DNA of 64,000 nt from CAYWXK01 sp964462515 (lineage in GTDB: Bacteria; Planctomycetota; Phycisphaerae; Sedimentisphaerales; Anaerobacaceae): the NCBI GenBank assembly GCA_964462515.1, contig CAYWXK010000014.1:19998-83997 (forward strand). The letters run 5' to 3'. Position numbers and translations under genes: made by a program. Position 1 is the stretch's first letter. Each line of letters starts with the position of its first letter. Below the pieces are notes generated by a model that made no database searches, was not told the DNA's origin, and saw nothing but the letters and a program-made list of their open reading frames with translations. This document shows positions 15,630 to 25,258 of this stretch, piece after piece.

Positions 15630-18600
15630 TCCTGCCGTGACGGCCAGTTCCACAGGCTTTGCTTCCGCCTTGACATCGGGATTGTAATACTCATAGACGG
15701 TGGATTTTGGCGTCTTGGCCTTGAGAGGATACTTTGCCAGCAGTTGATATTTGATTTCGATTGGCTGGCCGTGAGCGACCTCTCTAAGATACACAATAAT
15801 CTGCCGGCCGGTAGTCGAATATTTTTCAATTATCTTATCTTCGACCAGACGATTCAGCTTATCAGGCAGCAGCGTAAATCCCGGCGGCAATCCCAGGTCA
15901 ACTATGACCATTTTTGCCTTGCCGGGACGATTATTCGTCACTTTAGCGGTAACATTGATAATATCGTCTGCGGCTAATTGTGTGCGGTCGTATTCAACTT
16001 TAATGGTCAATAACTCTTGTTGCGGTATTTTGATTTCCTTTGGATATGGAGTATAGTAGCGGCCCACCACCTGATAAAGTAGTGCGCCCTCGCCCTCAAA
16101 TTTTAGCGTTATGGTGTTATTGCCTTTACGGGTGTGGTCTTTTAAGTCAACCTGCTGGAGCACGTCGCTATTATTTTCATCTATTTTGATTTTAGAGATG
16201 CTCTGGTCGTTAAATATCACGTCAACACCGGCATTTGTTTTGGCAGTTGCGCCGCGTTCAGCCATCAGCATTGCCCGCAGCGCCTGAATTGTCGCCTGGG
16301 TTGATTGCCACGTCCCGTAGGCGTCCTTATTCTTTACAAGATAATTTATGGCTTTGCTGACCGTGTCGAGGTTGCGGCCGCAGCGGATAAACGCCTGAAT
16401 AGCGAGGGCGGTTACCTCAATATCAGCCGATGCGCCGGTGCCGCACGTAGGCGTTTCGGATTGTGCCGGCCAATAGACTACATCGTCTTTTTCCACTCGC
16501 TTTTCAAAAAGCGTTTGAAGAACATTTAGCGTCCCCTTATCCTCAGGGTCAACTGTGGCAAGAGCGTTGGCGGCTAAAGCTACCGTGTAGTTATCCTTCA
16601 TTTCATCGAGATGCTTTTTTAGATACTCTATGCCTTTGCCGACCTCCGGCCCCTTGTAGTCTGTGGAGGCAAGAGCCCAGGTGATATATGCCGTGGCGCG
16701 AAAGACGCTGTCGGTGAACTTGTCGATGGCGCCTTCACGGATACCGCCTTCGGCCGGCTTATAAGAGCCGTCATTTTCCTGGCATTTTGCCAGCCACTGC
16801 TGCGTGCGGGTGATGATGGCCGGGTCAACTTCATAGACCTTGCTCATATCGTAGAACTCCATCAGTCCGTATGCAGTTAAAATGCGATGTGCAGGCGCCT
16901 TGCCGAACCACTCGAACCCGCCGCCTGGCACTTCGTATGAGACAAGTCGCTGATAACCTGCGTTGATGAAACCCTCGGCCTTCATTTGCAACTCAGGCGT
17001 GATTTTGCCCGCCGTCTTCATATAATCCATAACAAGGATATTCGGATATGTTACCGAAGAGGTCTGCTCGAAGCAGCCGAACGGCATACGCAGCATCTTG
17101 TCAAGCCCTTCGACCACCTGGCTGAGAACGCCGGGATAAATCTTCACGAATATCTTGCTGGCATCATCGAGGGCATCATCGGGAATAGTTATTGTGTGCG
17201 TAATGGTGCCTTGCAGCCGGCCACTGTGGCTGACCAGACATTCCTTACCATCCGGTGCAATCTCAACGGTTCTGGCAACCGCATCGCTCTTTTTGGAGCC
17301 GCGAGCGGTAACCGTAAACTTCTGAAAACCGATTTTGCGTGCAACTATCGGAAAATATACTGCTCTTACCTCTGATGGTGCTAGTGTAACTGTCTTTTCG
17401 GCTAAGTCTTTGAGTTCAAACCAGTCCTCTTTCTGGACCTGAAGCTGAATTTTTTGTTCGGTCTTAAGATAGTTATATATCGCTACAGGAATATGCACCT
17501 CGTCGTTTTGTGTCAGAGAAACCGGAAAATCAATATCCACAAAGAAATCCTGGAATACGCGGATGCCGGCAGCTTTGGAGCCGAGTTGCCCTAAAAGAGA
17601 AGAGGCCATACAGGTCATTCGCCAGGTTGTTATCGAATCGGCAAGCGGCACATTCAGGACTGCCCGGCCCTGGTCATCGGTAATTAAGGCGGGATTAAAA
17701 TACAAAGTCTCCGGGAAATACTCGCGGATGCGAATCGGCTCAGCACCACCGCCACCTGGTGATGGCTGAGATTCAGGCTCCATCGATGATTTGGCCATTG
17801 CCATTGGCCGTCCTCCGGCCCTTCCCTCATTCATTCTTACTGCATCCATCGCTTCAAAACCAAACTCTGCGCCGCCGCGCGCGCCAAGCACATCTCCCGC
17901 GAAGAGTTCTTCAAGACCCTTACCCTTGAATTTTTTGTCTGCAATGGCCTTGTTATACGGCACGAGCAGGTCGTCTATGGTGTCCCAGGCGCCGTCTATC
18001 CCTGCCGATGAGAGCAAAAAGCCGTGATAATTCTGGCAGCTTTCGCACCACCTGCCGACAATCTTCATTGCACCGCCCCAGGGGTCGAAAATATCCGCTT
18101 CTTTGAGATACCTCTCCTGCACTAAAACAGCAAGCTCAATACCTTTCTTAAAAGTTTTTTTGCCCTTGTTCTTCTCAGAAAATTTGTTCAGAGCCTCTTG
18201 AACCTTCTGATATTTTGGCATTATCTGTTGTGCCATCTTTTCATAGAAAACCTGCGATTTATTGTCTCGCTCGTATGTATTGATGTGCAGCGGATACTCA
18301 CCAACGCCCTTTGCTGACGCTAAAAGCACCCGGGCAGCAATATCACGGCGGGCCTCCTCAACCTTTATATTAGGCAGCGGTATAGGCGGGCAGATGCACT
18401 TATCCAGCTCGTAGCCGTGGATTTCGTAGCGGGGCGTGGCAATCTCCTTTTCAAGATAAAAATATACCTTCTCCAATCCGGGCTGCATCTCCTGCAATGC
18501 AAAAACCGCCTCATCAACCACCATAACCCCCAGCGCAGAGGCAACACCCTCGCCTCGCTTATTTGTTACCTTAAATTGCAGTTTAGCCTCCGTCCCCGGC

Positions 18601-20537
18601 AGATACGTCTCACTGTCACTTGTAACATCGATGCTCAAATCATTCGCAGGGTCAACCAGCACCAGCCGCTGGTCCCGGACAATAACGCCGTTCTTACCGA
18701 TAAAGTAGGCGTTAATCTGCACTGTCCCCGCCAGCGTCGCATCCAGCGACAGCTTATCGGCGGCTTTGCCCGCCTGTAATTGGAGCGTTCGCGTAAGATA
18801 TGTTTGGCGGTCTTTGATAATGTCGATATACACCGTCCCTGATTTGCGTGTTGAAAATATAGAGAGAGCGACCTCTTCGCCCACGCGATAAAGGCTCTTG
18901 TTGGTGCGAAGAATTATCGAATCATCGTCTTTGCGTTCTTTTGTTTTCAATTCCACATTCGCCTGGCCGGTGTGGCCTTTGGCGTCTTTAGCTGCCAGTT
19001 CCATCTTGATAGCGCTGTCATCTTCAGGCGTGAACGTAACTTCGCCGAAACCGGCCTCATCGGTTTCGATGGTTATAGGTTTTGCCTGGTGAGGCGGATT
19101 GTCCCAGACAACTTTGCACGATGCCGGCGTCGCATCAGCATAAGTGGTAACTATATAGATTTTATTTTCCAGTTTGGTTATCAGCTCGCCGCTTTCCGGC
19201 ACAGCGGCAACGATAATCGGCGCAGCGGTAACAGTAAGGTTTTTAGTAACAGTTTCTTTGTGGTCGGCAGTATCGACTACCGAGATTTCAAACTTGGCCG
19301 AGGCCTTGCCCGCCTCCAACGGCTGGCCGACAAACTGCTCCGGCAAACGGGCCTCAAAACTGTAGTGTCCGTTTTGGTCGGTTTTGCCTTCGATAGATTG
19401 GAAGTCAACGTAGGCAACATCAAACTTGGAGCATTTTATCGATAGCTTGGCTCCTGCAACGGGCTTGCCAAAAAAGTAATCGACCTGTATTTCGCCTTTG
19501 ACGGTCTCGCCCGGCTGGTAGAAGCTGCGGTCGCTCTTAAAATCTATCTTGAATTTCGGCAGCACATAGCGTTCGACGGTAACAGTCTTTTCTTCTTTGG
19601 CCCCTGCCACAATAGCACGAATGCGATAGACGCCCATATTCAACTCATCGGCGAGGACAAAATCCGTATGTGAGATGCCGAAGCGGTCCGTAGTTTTGCG
19701 AACCTTAAACACTTTATTGCCTTTGGAATCCTCAACCTCAAATACAACCTGCGCATCGGAAAGAGGCTTCATTTCAGGTTGAGTTAAAGACAATGCACGG
19801 ATGTGAATAGTTTGCCCCGGCTGATAAAGCGGCTTATCCGTAGTCAGCAGCGCCCGCAAAGCGCTTCTAACCTGGATAGTCTCTTCCACCATATCCGTTC
19901 CGCTCTTTGAAGTAACGATAACCTTAAGTTTCCCGTCACGCAGCGGCATATCAGGCATCTGGAGCTGCGCTGCCACTTCGCCATTCTTGTCGGTTTTCGC
20001 GCTGAATTTGGAAATTATTTTGCCATCCTGTGTCAGCTCGACTGCTACATCCGCTCCCTGGATGGGGACGCCGCCGGCGCGGTCGCGCACTAATATCCTT
20101 ATCACGGGGCTTGTGCCGGCTACAAATTCTCGCTGTCCCAAAATGGTAGTCTCAAGGATTTCGCCGACAAACAAAAGGCTTCGCTGCCGAAATGTCTGGC
20201 TCGAATCAAAGCGGTAACGCAGATAGTAGTTTGCCAGCTCCTTCTTGTCTATCTGCGCATATAGTTCGAGCCGAATGCTATTGCCTTCGTGCCGGCGGGT
20301 AATTTTTGCCAGCAGCTTGCCATCGAGCTGGTAAAGCTCTGCCTCCAGCATACCGCTTGTGCCGGAGGGTGGATAAAGTTCGACCGCAACCTTGTCGGAC
20401 GTAATCTCTAATAAAGCAAGCTCGGCATTAGCCTGACTTTCAGGTTTTGCTGAGCCAGCTAAGCCGAGCTGGAGGAGGAGAATAATACCTAACGCAGCAC
20501 AAACCATCGAGCTTACGCAAATCATTTTCTTAGACAT
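15597..20537 (-). CDS. Bacterial alpha-2-macroglobulin with thioester motif
   Basis: A 1646-residue exported alpha-2-macroglobulin-family protein, a large protease trap. The signal peptide starts MSKKMICVSSMVCAALGIILL. A series of MG-type beta domains follows (TTDKPLYQPGQTIHIRALSL, DRSFYQPGETVKGEIQVDYF, NKSLYRVGEEVALSIFS), then an ANA domain (FPETLYFNPALITDDQGRA, SITTWRM) and a thioester domain with MPFGCFEQTSSVTYPN. In it Cys1155 and Gln1158 would form the thioester. The alpha/alpha toroid repeats (GGFEWFGKAPAHRILTAYGLMEF) and a C-terminal receptor-like domain follow. A Gly/Met-rich stretch before the ANA domain (GRPMAMAKSSMEPESQPSPG) could be the bait or an exposed loop. AAAGGT precedes the ATG. 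No penicillin-binding protein 1C gene, the partner in many bacteria, is adjacent. The C-terminal ten residues come from a repeat element. Confidence 0.9.
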   Translation of the reverse strand: MSKKMICVSSMVCAALGIILLLQLGLAGSAKPESQANAELALLEITSDKVAVELYPPSGTSGMLEAELYQLDGKLLAKITRRHEGNSIRLELYAQIDKKELANYYLRYRFDSSQTFRQRSLLFVGEILETTILGQREFVAGTSPVIRILVRDRAGGVPIQGADVAVELTQDGKIISKFSAKTDKNGEVAAQLQMPDMPLRDGKLKVIVTSKSGTDMVEETIQVRSALRALLTTDKPLYQPGQTIHIRALSLTQPEMKPLSDAQVVFEVEDSKGNKVFKVRKTTDRFGISHTDFVLADELNMGVYRIRAIVAGAKEEKTVTVERYVLPKFKIDFKSDRSFYQPGETVKGEIQVDYFFGKPVAGAKLSIKCSKFDVAYVDFQSIEGKTDQNGHYSFEARLPEQFVGQPLEAGKASAKFEISVVDTADHKETVTKNLTVTAAPIIVAAVPESGELITKLENKIYIVTTYADATPASCKVVWDNPPHQAKPITIETDEAGFGEVTFTPEDDSAIKMELAAKDAKGHTGQANVELKTKERKDDDSIILRTNKSLYRVGEEVALSIFSTRKSGTVYIDIIKDRQTYLTRTLQLQAGKAADKLSLDATLAGTVQINAYFIGKNGVIVRDQRLVLVDPANDLSIDVTSDSETYLPGTEAKLQFKVTNKRGEGVASALGVMVVDEAVFALQEMQPGLEKVYFYLEKEIATPRYEIHGYELDKCICPPIPLPNIKVEEARRDIAARVLLASAKGVGEYPLHINTYERDNKSQVFYEKMAQQIMPKYQKVQEALNKFSEKNKGKKTFKKGIELAVLVQERYLKEADIFDPWGGAMKIVGRWCESCQNYHGFLLSSAGIDGAWDTIDDLLVPYNKAIADKKFKGKGLEELFAGDVLGARGGAEFGFEAMDAVRMNEGRAGGRPMAMAKSSMEPESQPSPGGGGAEPIRIREYFPETLYFNPALITDDQGRAVLNVPLADSITTWRMTCMASSLLGQLGSKAAGIRVFQDFFVDIDFPVSLTQNDEVHIPVAIYNYLKTEQKIQLQVQKEDWFELKDLAEKTVTLAPSEVRAVYFPIVARKIGFQKFTVTARGSKKSDAVARTVEIAPDGKECLVSHSGRLQGTITHTITIPDDALDDASKIFVKIYPGVLSQVVEGLDKMLRMPFGCFEQTSSVTYPNILVMDYMKTAGKITPELQMKAEGFINAGYQRLVSYEVPGGGFEWFGKAPAHRILTAYGLMEFYDMSKVYEVDPAIITRTQQWLAKCQENDGSYKPAEGGIREGAIDKFTDSVFRATAYITWALASTDYKGPEVGKGIEYLKKHLDEMKDNYTVALAANALATVDPEDKGTLNVLQTLFEKRVEKDDVVYWPAQSETPTCGTGASADIEVTALAIQAFIRCGRNLDTVSKAINYLVKNKDAYGTWQSTQATIQALRAMLMAERGATAKTNAGVDVIFNDQSISKIKIDENNSDVLQQVDLKDHTRKGNNTITLKFEGEGALLYQVVGRYYTPYPKEIKIPQQELLTIKVEYDRTQLAADDIINVTAKVTNNRPGKAKMVIVDLGLPPGFTLLPDKLNRLVEDKIIEKYSTTGRQIIVYLREVAHGQPIEIKYQLLAKYPLKAKTPKSTVYEYYNPDVKAEAKPVELAVTAGATKTLRHKED

Positions 20538-21032
20538 TGGTATGACCTTTCATAAAAGTTTGTTTATATTTTTTGGCGGCCTTGTAACTAATAATGTAAG
20601 GCCCATCTATATATTTAAGACAGTTTAGCTCTCGAATGGTTGACAGCCAGTTCGCATTTTGCCCGATTTCTTCTATAAGCATAGCCACAAAAAGTAGTTA
20701 CTGAAAGTAAAATATATGTAAAAAACAGACTCGATTTGCTGTATGGCCTCTTCAAGCTCCGCTCATTTTTCTCGTGCCGATTTATTATGACTTCTTTTTC
20801 AAAGTCAAATGATGTATAATAACGGTCGGTAATTGCACCAAACTGACCCTGCACCAATTGAACTGTGGCACGGGCTTCCAGCCCGTGAAGATTAGACACA
20901 GCCATGCTTGTTTTGAGCGAAGTCGAAGGGATGGCTGTGCCGCCGGATAATTATGCGTGTCGATTGTGGTTGGTGAAACTGACAGCAAAGTTATGCTTAT
21001 AGAAACAGAGTGCTTATTATATGGAGGCAGCG
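20538..21032. other. Intergenic region with two palindromic elements
   Basis: About 495 bp between divergent genes. It contains CACGGGCTTCCAGCCCGTG (20869-20887), which is repeated inverted at 38259-38277, and a CACAGCCAT...ATGGCTGTG hairpin (20897-20939) whose loop carries the TTTTGAGCGAAGTCGAAGGG motif seen in other elements. I saw no gene. Confidence 0.65.
20869..20939. repeat. Pair of palindromes incl. GAGCGAAGTCGAAGGG element
   Basis: The first palindrome has 8-base arms CACGGGCT/AGCCCGTG. The second has 9-base arms CACAGCCAT/ATGGCTGTG around the TGAGC...CGAAGGG core shared with 36012, 43688, 57741 and 59330. Confidence 0.7.
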
Positions 21033-24000
21033 ATGAAAGTTAAGGTCTTTGGCCAGTTAGAAAAGAAAGGCATTTTTCTAACGGGCTTTGTATTGATTTG
21101 TGTTCTTTTGTTTTCAAATCTGGCGCAGGGTGCTTCAATTACTTTAAGCATCGGCGGCGAGCAGATAGTATCGCCGAAGACGGCTCCTTTGGAAGTGGAA
21201 TCGACCGGCGAGGTAGTCTTTGGCCCGTTAGAAAAGAAAGACATTTCTCTAACTGACTTTAGGGGCGAGGACATTCGGTGGCTAAACGATACCGGCGAAC
21301 CCCGAATTCCGTGGAAGATTATTACTGTGCTGCTGCCTCCTTATGCCGACCTTTCGAGTGTTACCTGCCGTGTTAAGCAGCCGGTGTATGAAGCCATTGC
21401 GGGGACGTGGCAGGTAGAACCAATGCCTCCGGTGGCGACGTGGGATGAGAATGGACAAGTAATAATTGTCTGGCCTGAGAATAAACGGATTGTTGATGGC
21501 CGCGATGTCGATATTTACCAGCGCGATGCATTCTGGCCTGACGAGAAGGCCCGACTGTCAGGCAAAGGCAGACTTCGCAAATGGCGGTTGGCTGAAATAG
21601 CCATCCCCCTAATCAGGTACAATCCGGTCAGCGGCGAGTTACTACAACTTGCCAATGCCGAGATTACGGTGGATTTTCAGCGTGGAGCCAGGTTGTTGGA
21701 CATCGACAGGTCGGATCCGCTCGGACGGGCAAGGGTGCAGAAAATTGCTGCCAATTTCGTTCAGGCTGTTGACGCTTACGATAAAGCGGCTTCGGGCGAT
21801 AGTAGTAATGACCTGACGGCAATAAAGGGTAGCGGTGAGCAAGGCGGCGATTCTCCTAATCCTGCTTCGGCGGGCTACTGCATTATAACAACATCGGCCA
21901 TCCAGAGCGCTTCCAGCAAGTTGAACGCTTATGTCAGCCACAAGCAACTACAGGGTTTTAATGTTCAAGTCGTTACCGAGTCTGTCTGGGGCGGGGGAGT
22001 CGGTGATATAGCGGCAAATAACATCCGCGCGTGGCTGTCAAGCAATTACTTCACCAATAATATTCTGTATGTTTTGCTAATCGGCAATCCTCATCCTAAC
22101 ACCGGTGCTGTGCCGATGAAGATGTGTATTTCAGACCATCCAACGGATTATTTTTATGCTGAGCTGACAGTTGACTGGGACAAGGATAGAGACGGTATCT
22201 ACGGTGAGGAAGGAGCCGAAGCAACACAAGGAGATGAGGTAGAGAAATATTTTGAGGTGTTCGCAGGACGTATTCCCTATTACGATAATATAAATGACCT
22301 GGACCGCATTCTGCAGAAGACCATAGATTACGAAAATGCTGCGGATACTCAATGGCGCCGCAATACCTTGCTTCCGATGGTGCCGCTCGATGATTCAACG
22401 CCGATGTTCCAGCTCGGCGAACGGATAAAAAGCGACCATCTCGAGCCGAAGTGCATCTCTTCCGTCAGGATATACGACAAAAATTACGGCGCTGTACCTC
22501 CGCCGGAATACCTGCGCTCTAAGCGCTACCCGGCTACCGAATGGAGTCAGGGCAAATACGGTCTTATTGTCTGGGCAACCCACGGCTGGTCACAGGGAGC
22601 ATCCGGTATCATCAGCACTTCAGATGTCCCAAGTCTCAATGACACTTTCCCCGGCGCTACCTGGCAGGGCTCTTGTAATAATAGCGAGCCGGAAGTATCA
22701 CAGAACCTGGCGTATTCAATCTTGAAAAACGGCGGCATCGCTACTATCGGGGCAACACGCCTTTCCTGGTATTGGGTCGGCGAAAGCGACTTTCGAAGTT
22801 CCTCATCTATCGGCGGATTAGGCTATCAATACGCCAAAAGAATATCTGAAAAACAATCCGTTGGTCAGGCGCTTTATAACACAAAAGAAGCTATGAGTCT
22901 CTGGCTGATGAATTATTATGTTTTTAACCTGTATGGCGACCCTGCAGTTGTGATTATGCCTGAGCCGGCGGCTTTTACGATTTCTCCCACGGACCTCTTT
23001 TATAACCAAGCCCCTCGCGCAATTGCCTCAACATTAAGCCGGACTTACACCCTCAATAACAACTCTGGTTTAGCGCTGAACTGGACCGCATCGCATACGG
23101 CCGGTTGGTTTGAGCTTTCCTCCTATGGAGGCAGCATCGGTGCACACATTTGGTTGGCCGTGAATGTAACTTTAACCACCCAGACGGCGAATTTAAACTA
23201 CGGCACATACGAGGATACAATTATTTTCACCGATACGACCAACGGCATTACTGCGAAAAGAAAGGTATTTTTAGAAATTTACCCGCAATCTCTTGTAGGC
23301 TATTGGAGGTTCGATGAAACCGGCGGCAGCACAGCACAGGATTCGAGCGGTAACGGCTATGACGGCACTTTGCAGGGGACATTCACGTTTGACACCGCCT
23401 CCGTGATGGGTACATTTCGCAATGCCCTCGACTTTAATGGCGTCAGTAACTACGTCGAGACCGGCAAGATTGTCTCGGATTTCGGGCTCAACGGCAATGC
23501 TGCAAGGACCGTCACCGCCTGGGTATATACACATAGCTTCAATGACGGTGGTATCTATGAAATGGGTGAGCATTCGGATGGGCGTGATTTCTCCTTGAGA
23601 ACAAGAACCACTGATAACCAATGGCGGGTGCAACAGTGGGGAACTGGAGACATAGACTTCACTTTCGATTCAAAAAACAAATGGGTTCATTTCGCTCACG
23701 TTTATGACGGCAGCACAACTAAGATCTATGCCAATGGCAACCTCGTCACCAGCGTCCCAAGAACATTAAACACGGGGGGCACCAAAACCTTCAAAATAGG
23801 CAGGTGGAGCAATTATTATTTTGACGGCATAATTGATGATGTTCGCATCTACAATTATGCGCTGGATATATCTGCCATTCAGGCAATTGTGGCCGGTGGC
23901 CGGGCGGAAAATCCCCGTCCGTTTGATGCGGAATTAAACGCACCTCTACGTGCTACATTAAGCTGGGTGCCGGGAGCGAACGCCGCCTCTCACGAGGTCT

Positions 24001-25127
24001 ATTTCGGTACCAGTTACGATGTCGTAGTCAATGCGACAACAGCTTCGGCTGAATACAAGGGACATCAGAACGAAACCTTCTATGCCCCCTTTATGGATAC
24101 TAACTCTAATTATTTCTGGCGAATCGATGAAGTAGCAACGTTTTTCAAAAAAATCCCCGGTAATGTCTGGAGTTTCACGACAGGTCAAAGCCCCGGGACG
24201 ATTACTCGTGAGGTCTGGACAGGCGTCAGCGGTTCTACTGTGGCCGACCTAACAAATTATCCGTTATACCCAAATCAGCCGGATATACGGGAAGAAATAA
24301 CCAGCTTTGAAGGGCCTGTTAACTGGGCAGATAACTATGGCACACGTATCCACGGTTTTCTGACCCCACCTGCGACAGGTAACTATACGTTCTGGATCGC
24401 GGCTAATGATAATGCCGAACTCTGGCTGGCATATCCGTTCCTTCAGAAAAAAATTGCCGAGGTGCCAGGTTGGACGAATCCACTACAGTGGGACAAATAC
24501 ACCCAGCAAAAGTCCGTTTCCGTTGCCTTGACGGCCGGCAAGGCATATTACATCAAGGCGCTGCACAAGGAAGGTCCGGACCTCGACAACATTGCCGTCG
24601 CCTGGCAGGGGCCGGGCATTGCTCAGCAGGTCATATCCGGCAGGTATCTAACTCCTTTCGACGCCGATGCCCCTGCGCCAAATCCTATGACCTGGGTAGC
24701 TTTGCCGCATCCAACCAGCAGCACATCGATTTCAATGACGGCAACGGCTGCTTCCGACCCCAGTGGTGTTGAGTACTACTTCGCCTGCACATCAGGCGGC
24801 GGCCACGACAGCGGCTGGCAGGAGAACCCCCTTTATGAAGATACTGGCCTCAATCCCAATACAGAATATACATATACTGTAACCGCCAGAGACAAGAGTC
24901 CGAACCACAACACAACTTCCCCGTCACAGCCATATTCGGCAACAACTTTCCTTGCCGGAGACTTTGAGCCTGATAGCGATATCGACTTTGCCGACTATGC
25001 CGTGCTTGCCTCACTCTGGGGAAAAACTGGCTGTGAGTGCATCAGGGCTGACCTCGACGGCGATAATGACGTTGATTTTGGGGATTTGTCGATTCTTCTG
25101 GCCGACTGGTTGGCTAAGCAACCCTGA
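21033..25127 (+). CDS. Gingipain-like C25 peptidase with LamG, PA14 and dockerin domains
   Basis: A 1364-residue secreted cysteine peptidase. After the signal peptide (ending SNLAQGA) and a propeptide, the C25 catalytic domain shows AGYCIITTSAIQSASSKL, VLLIGNPHPNTG, IVWATHGWSQGA (His517) and WQGSCNNSEPE (Cys548); the 31-residue His-Cys spacing resembles gingipains. A beta-sandwich (650-760), a LamG domain (VGYWRFDETGGSTAQDSSGN), an Fn3-like domain, a PA14 domain (GTRIHGFLTPPATGNYTFWI), a second Fn3-like segment and a two-F-hand dockerin (GDFEPDSDIDFADYAVLASLW, ADLDGDNDVDFGDLSILLADW) follow. The start at 21033 has GGAGG 5 bases upstream. Two diverged copies of a palindromic element (21045-21089, 21216-21260) encode QLEKKGIFLTGF in the signal peptide n-region and PLEKKDISLTDF in the propeptide. 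Confidence 0.85.
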   Translation: MKVKVFGQLEKKGIFLTGFVLICVLLFSNLAQGASITLSIGGEQIVSPKTAPLEVESTGEVVFGPLEKKDISLTDFRGEDIRWLNDTGEPRIPWKIITVLLPPYADLSSVTCRVKQPVYEAIAGTWQVEPMPPVATWDENGQVIIVWPENKRIVDGRDVDIYQRDAFWPDEKARLSGKGRLRKWRLAEIAIPLIRYNPVSGELLQLANAEITVDFQRGARLLDIDRSDPLGRARVQKIAANFVQAVDAYDKAASGDSSNDLTAIKGSGEQGGDSPNPASAGYCIITTSAIQSASSKLNAYVSHKQLQGFNVQVVTESVWGGGVGDIAANNIRAWLSSNYFTNNILYVLLIGNPHPNTGAVPMKMCISDHPTDYFYAELTVDWDKDRDGIYGEEGAEATQGDEVEKYFEVFAGRIPYYDNINDLDRILQKTIDYENAADTQWRRNTLLPMVPLDDSTPMFQLGERIKSDHLEPKCISSVRIYDKNYGAVPPPEYLRSKRYPATEWSQGKYGLIVWATHGWSQGASGIISTSDVPSLNDTFPGATWQGSCNNSEPEVSQNLAYSILKNGGIATIGATRLSWYWVGESDFRSSSSIGGLGYQYAKRISEKQSVGQALYNTKEAMSLWLMNYYVFNLYGDPAVVIMPEPAAFTISPTDLFYNQAPRAIASTLSRTYTLNNNSGLALNWTASHTAGWFELSSYGGSIGAHIWLAVNVTLTTQTANLNYGTYEDTIIFTDTTNGITAKRKVFLEIYPQSLVGYWRFDETGGSTAQDSSGNGYDGTLQGTFTFDTASVMGTFRNALDFNGVSNYVETGKIVSDFGLNGNAARTVTAWVYTHSFNDGGIYEMGEHSDGRDFSLRTRTTDNQWRVQQWGTGDIDFTFDSKNKWVHFAHVYDGSTTKIYANGNLVTSVPRTLNTGGTKTFKIGRWSNYYFDGIIDDVRIYNYALDISAIQAIVAGGRAENPRPFDAELNAPLRATLSWVPGANAASHEVYFGTSYDVVVNATTASAEYKGHQNETFYAPFMDTNSNYFWRIDEVATFFKKIPGNVWSFTTGQSPGTITREVWTGVSGSTVADLTNYPLYPNQPDIREEITSFEGPVNWADNYGTRIHGFLTPPATGNYTFWIAANDNAELWLAYPFLQKKIAEVPGWTNPLQWDKYTQQKSVSVALTAGKAYYIKALHKEGPDLDNIAVAWQGPGIAQQVISGRYLTPFDADAPAPNPMTWVALPHPTSSTSISMTATAASDPSGVEYYFACTSGGGHDSGWQENPLYEDTGLNPNTEYTYTVTARDKSPNHNTTSPSQPYSATTFLAGDFEPDSDIDFADYAVLASLWGKTGCECIRADLDGDNDVDFGDLSILLADWLAKQP
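21045..21089. repeat. In-frame GTTAGAAAA...TTTTCTAAC element, copy 1
   Basis: Nine-base arms GTTAGAAAA (21056-21064) and TTTTCTAAC (21074-21082). The 45-base block matches 21216-21260 at 40 of 45 positions. It encodes the n-region of the peptidase signal peptide. Confidence 0.8.
21216..21260. repeat. In-frame GTTAGAAAA...CTCTAAC element, copy 2
   Basis: A diverged direct repeat of 21045-21089. The right arm has decayed (CTCTAAC), so it no longer pairs perfectly, but the reading frame (PLEKKDISLTDF) is kept. Confidence 0.75.
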
Positions 25128-25139
25128 AATGTGCATAGT

Positions 25140-25186
25140 CCGCCAATCAACTACTCACCAATTAACTACTCACCAATTAACCAATA
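25140..25186. repeat. Short tandem repeat of about 15 bases
   Basis: CAACTACTCAC-CAATTAACTACTCAC-CAATTAACC: about two and a half near-identical 15-base units just after the C25 peptidase stop codon. No function is visible. Confidence 0.6.
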
Positions 25187-25258
25187 GTGGGTGGTGAGTT
25201 GCGGTGATATCCCTTGGCTGCTCTCGGGACAGTGTCTGCGGTTTGTGGGAAATGCGGG

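Noticed and set aside
20615..20905. 96-residue frame between the macroglobulin and C25 peptidase genes
   Set aside because: It covers a palindromic element and lacks a ribosome site or recognisable domain.
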